Assembly: GCA_964342365.1 (NCBI GenBank)
Contig: CAYFGW010000138.1
Span: 1 to 13,260, forward strand
Length of the DNA stretch: 13,260 bases
Direction: 5' to 3'
From: CAXRDE01 sp964342365
GTDB taxonomy: Bacteria > Cyanobacteriota > Sericytochromatia > UBA7694
The notes below the pieces were generated by a model, which worked only from the letters and a program-made list of their open reading frames with translations, had not been told where the DNA came from and made no database searches. Positions 13,142-13,260 of the stretch are shown here, piece by piece; the first letter of the stretch is position 1, and each line of letters starts with the position of its first letter. The position numbers were made by a program, and so were the translations under genes.

Positions 13142-13260
13142 CTATTGTGCAGCTCCGCCACCAATAACGGTATCCAGAGACTCATCCACCTTGCCAAACA
13201 CTTTTTCGGTTTTCTGACCCACCTGAGTCAGAACGGCGATAGATACCACAGCAACCAGCG
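13142..13260 (-). CDS. flp: Second Flp-type pilin (partial, N-terminus beyond the window)
   Basis: On the minus strand the frame enters at the right edge and ends at TAG 13144-13142. The 39 complete residues read from LVAVVSIAVLTQVGQKTEK through VFGKVDESLDTVIGGGAAQ. The first part is identical to the neighbouring pilin; the tail differs (GGGAAQ instead of GTGGGGGN). The leader, cleavage site and promoter are outside the window. It is a tandem paralogue transcribed in the same direction as the first pilin gene. Confidence 0.9.
   Translation of the reverse strand, partial: LVAVVSIAVLTQVGQKTEKVFGKVDESLDTVIGGGAAQ
13206..13260 (-). repeat. 55-bp segment identical to the first pilin gene (copy 2)
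   Basis: Partner of 12888-12942, reaching the window edge. Identity starts abruptly: the flanking 3' coding parts are only moderately similar (for example KVFGKVDESLD against KVFTKVDGELD), which fits recent gene conversion of the helix-coding part. Confidence 0.9.

Noticed and set aside
1..13260. Search by eye for tRNA, rRNA, CRISPR arrays and insertion-sequence ends
   Set aside because: No cloverleaf with a GTTCGAATC-type arm, no regularly spaced repeats and no transposase-like protein were found.

Overview
The window looks like chromosomal DNA from a bacterium with a cell envelope that carries Tad (tight adherence, Flp-type) pili. The right-hand 3.7 kb is the pilin, prepilin-peptidase and pseudopilin part of a tad locus. 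The lineage cannot be fixed from sequence alone. Coding density is high, base composition is balanced, genes start with ATG or GTG, and several minus-strand genes have no Shine-Dalgarno sequence. A single GCGATCGC octamer lies in the pilin promoter. A member of the cyanobacterial sister groups (Vampirovibrionia/Melainabacteria) would be compatible, but this is a guess.

Layout, left to right. Bases 1-96 are the 3' end of an unrecognised plus-strand gene. Bases 196-990 (+) encode a receiver-domain response regulator without a recognisable DNA-binding output. It converges with, and overlaps by 15 bp, a PLP-dependent cystathionine gamma-synthase/lyase family gene (976-2136, -). Upstream of that, on the same strand, are a secreted four-cysteine protein of unknown function (2170-3150, -) and a C39-like papain-fold cysteine peptidase with a lysine-rich N-terminus (3202-4143, -). 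These three may form one transcription unit. Divergent from the peptidase is a 1782-residue Gln/Leu-rich protein (4228-9576, +) whose last ~90 residues resemble the C-terminal domain of FliK flagellar hook-length control proteins. The two divergent genes share a promoter region with a near-symmetric -10 box.

The giant gene ends on a CTAG that is also the stop of the last tad gene on the other strand. Reading the minus strand from the right edge, the order is: a second Flp pilin (cut by the window edge), a complete Flp pilin, a hairpin terminator, a TadV/CpaA prepilin peptidase, a TadE-like pseudopilin, a TadG-like protein and a second TadE-like pseudopilin. The last four genes overlap by 1-8 bases and are probably translationally coupled. 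The peptidase would cleave the short leader of the pilins and pseudopilins after a Gly-Gln-containing site (G/QxxxE). The hairpin would allow high pilin expression and lower expression of the assembly genes.

The most unusual parts are the giant repeat-built FliK-like protein paired with a C39-like peptidase, the shared divergent promoter with a probable leaderless transcript, and an identical 12-bp promoter core at the response regulator and the Flp pilin. There is no gene-free stretch longer than 300 bases. No tRNA, rRNA, CRISPR array or insertion sequence was seen.
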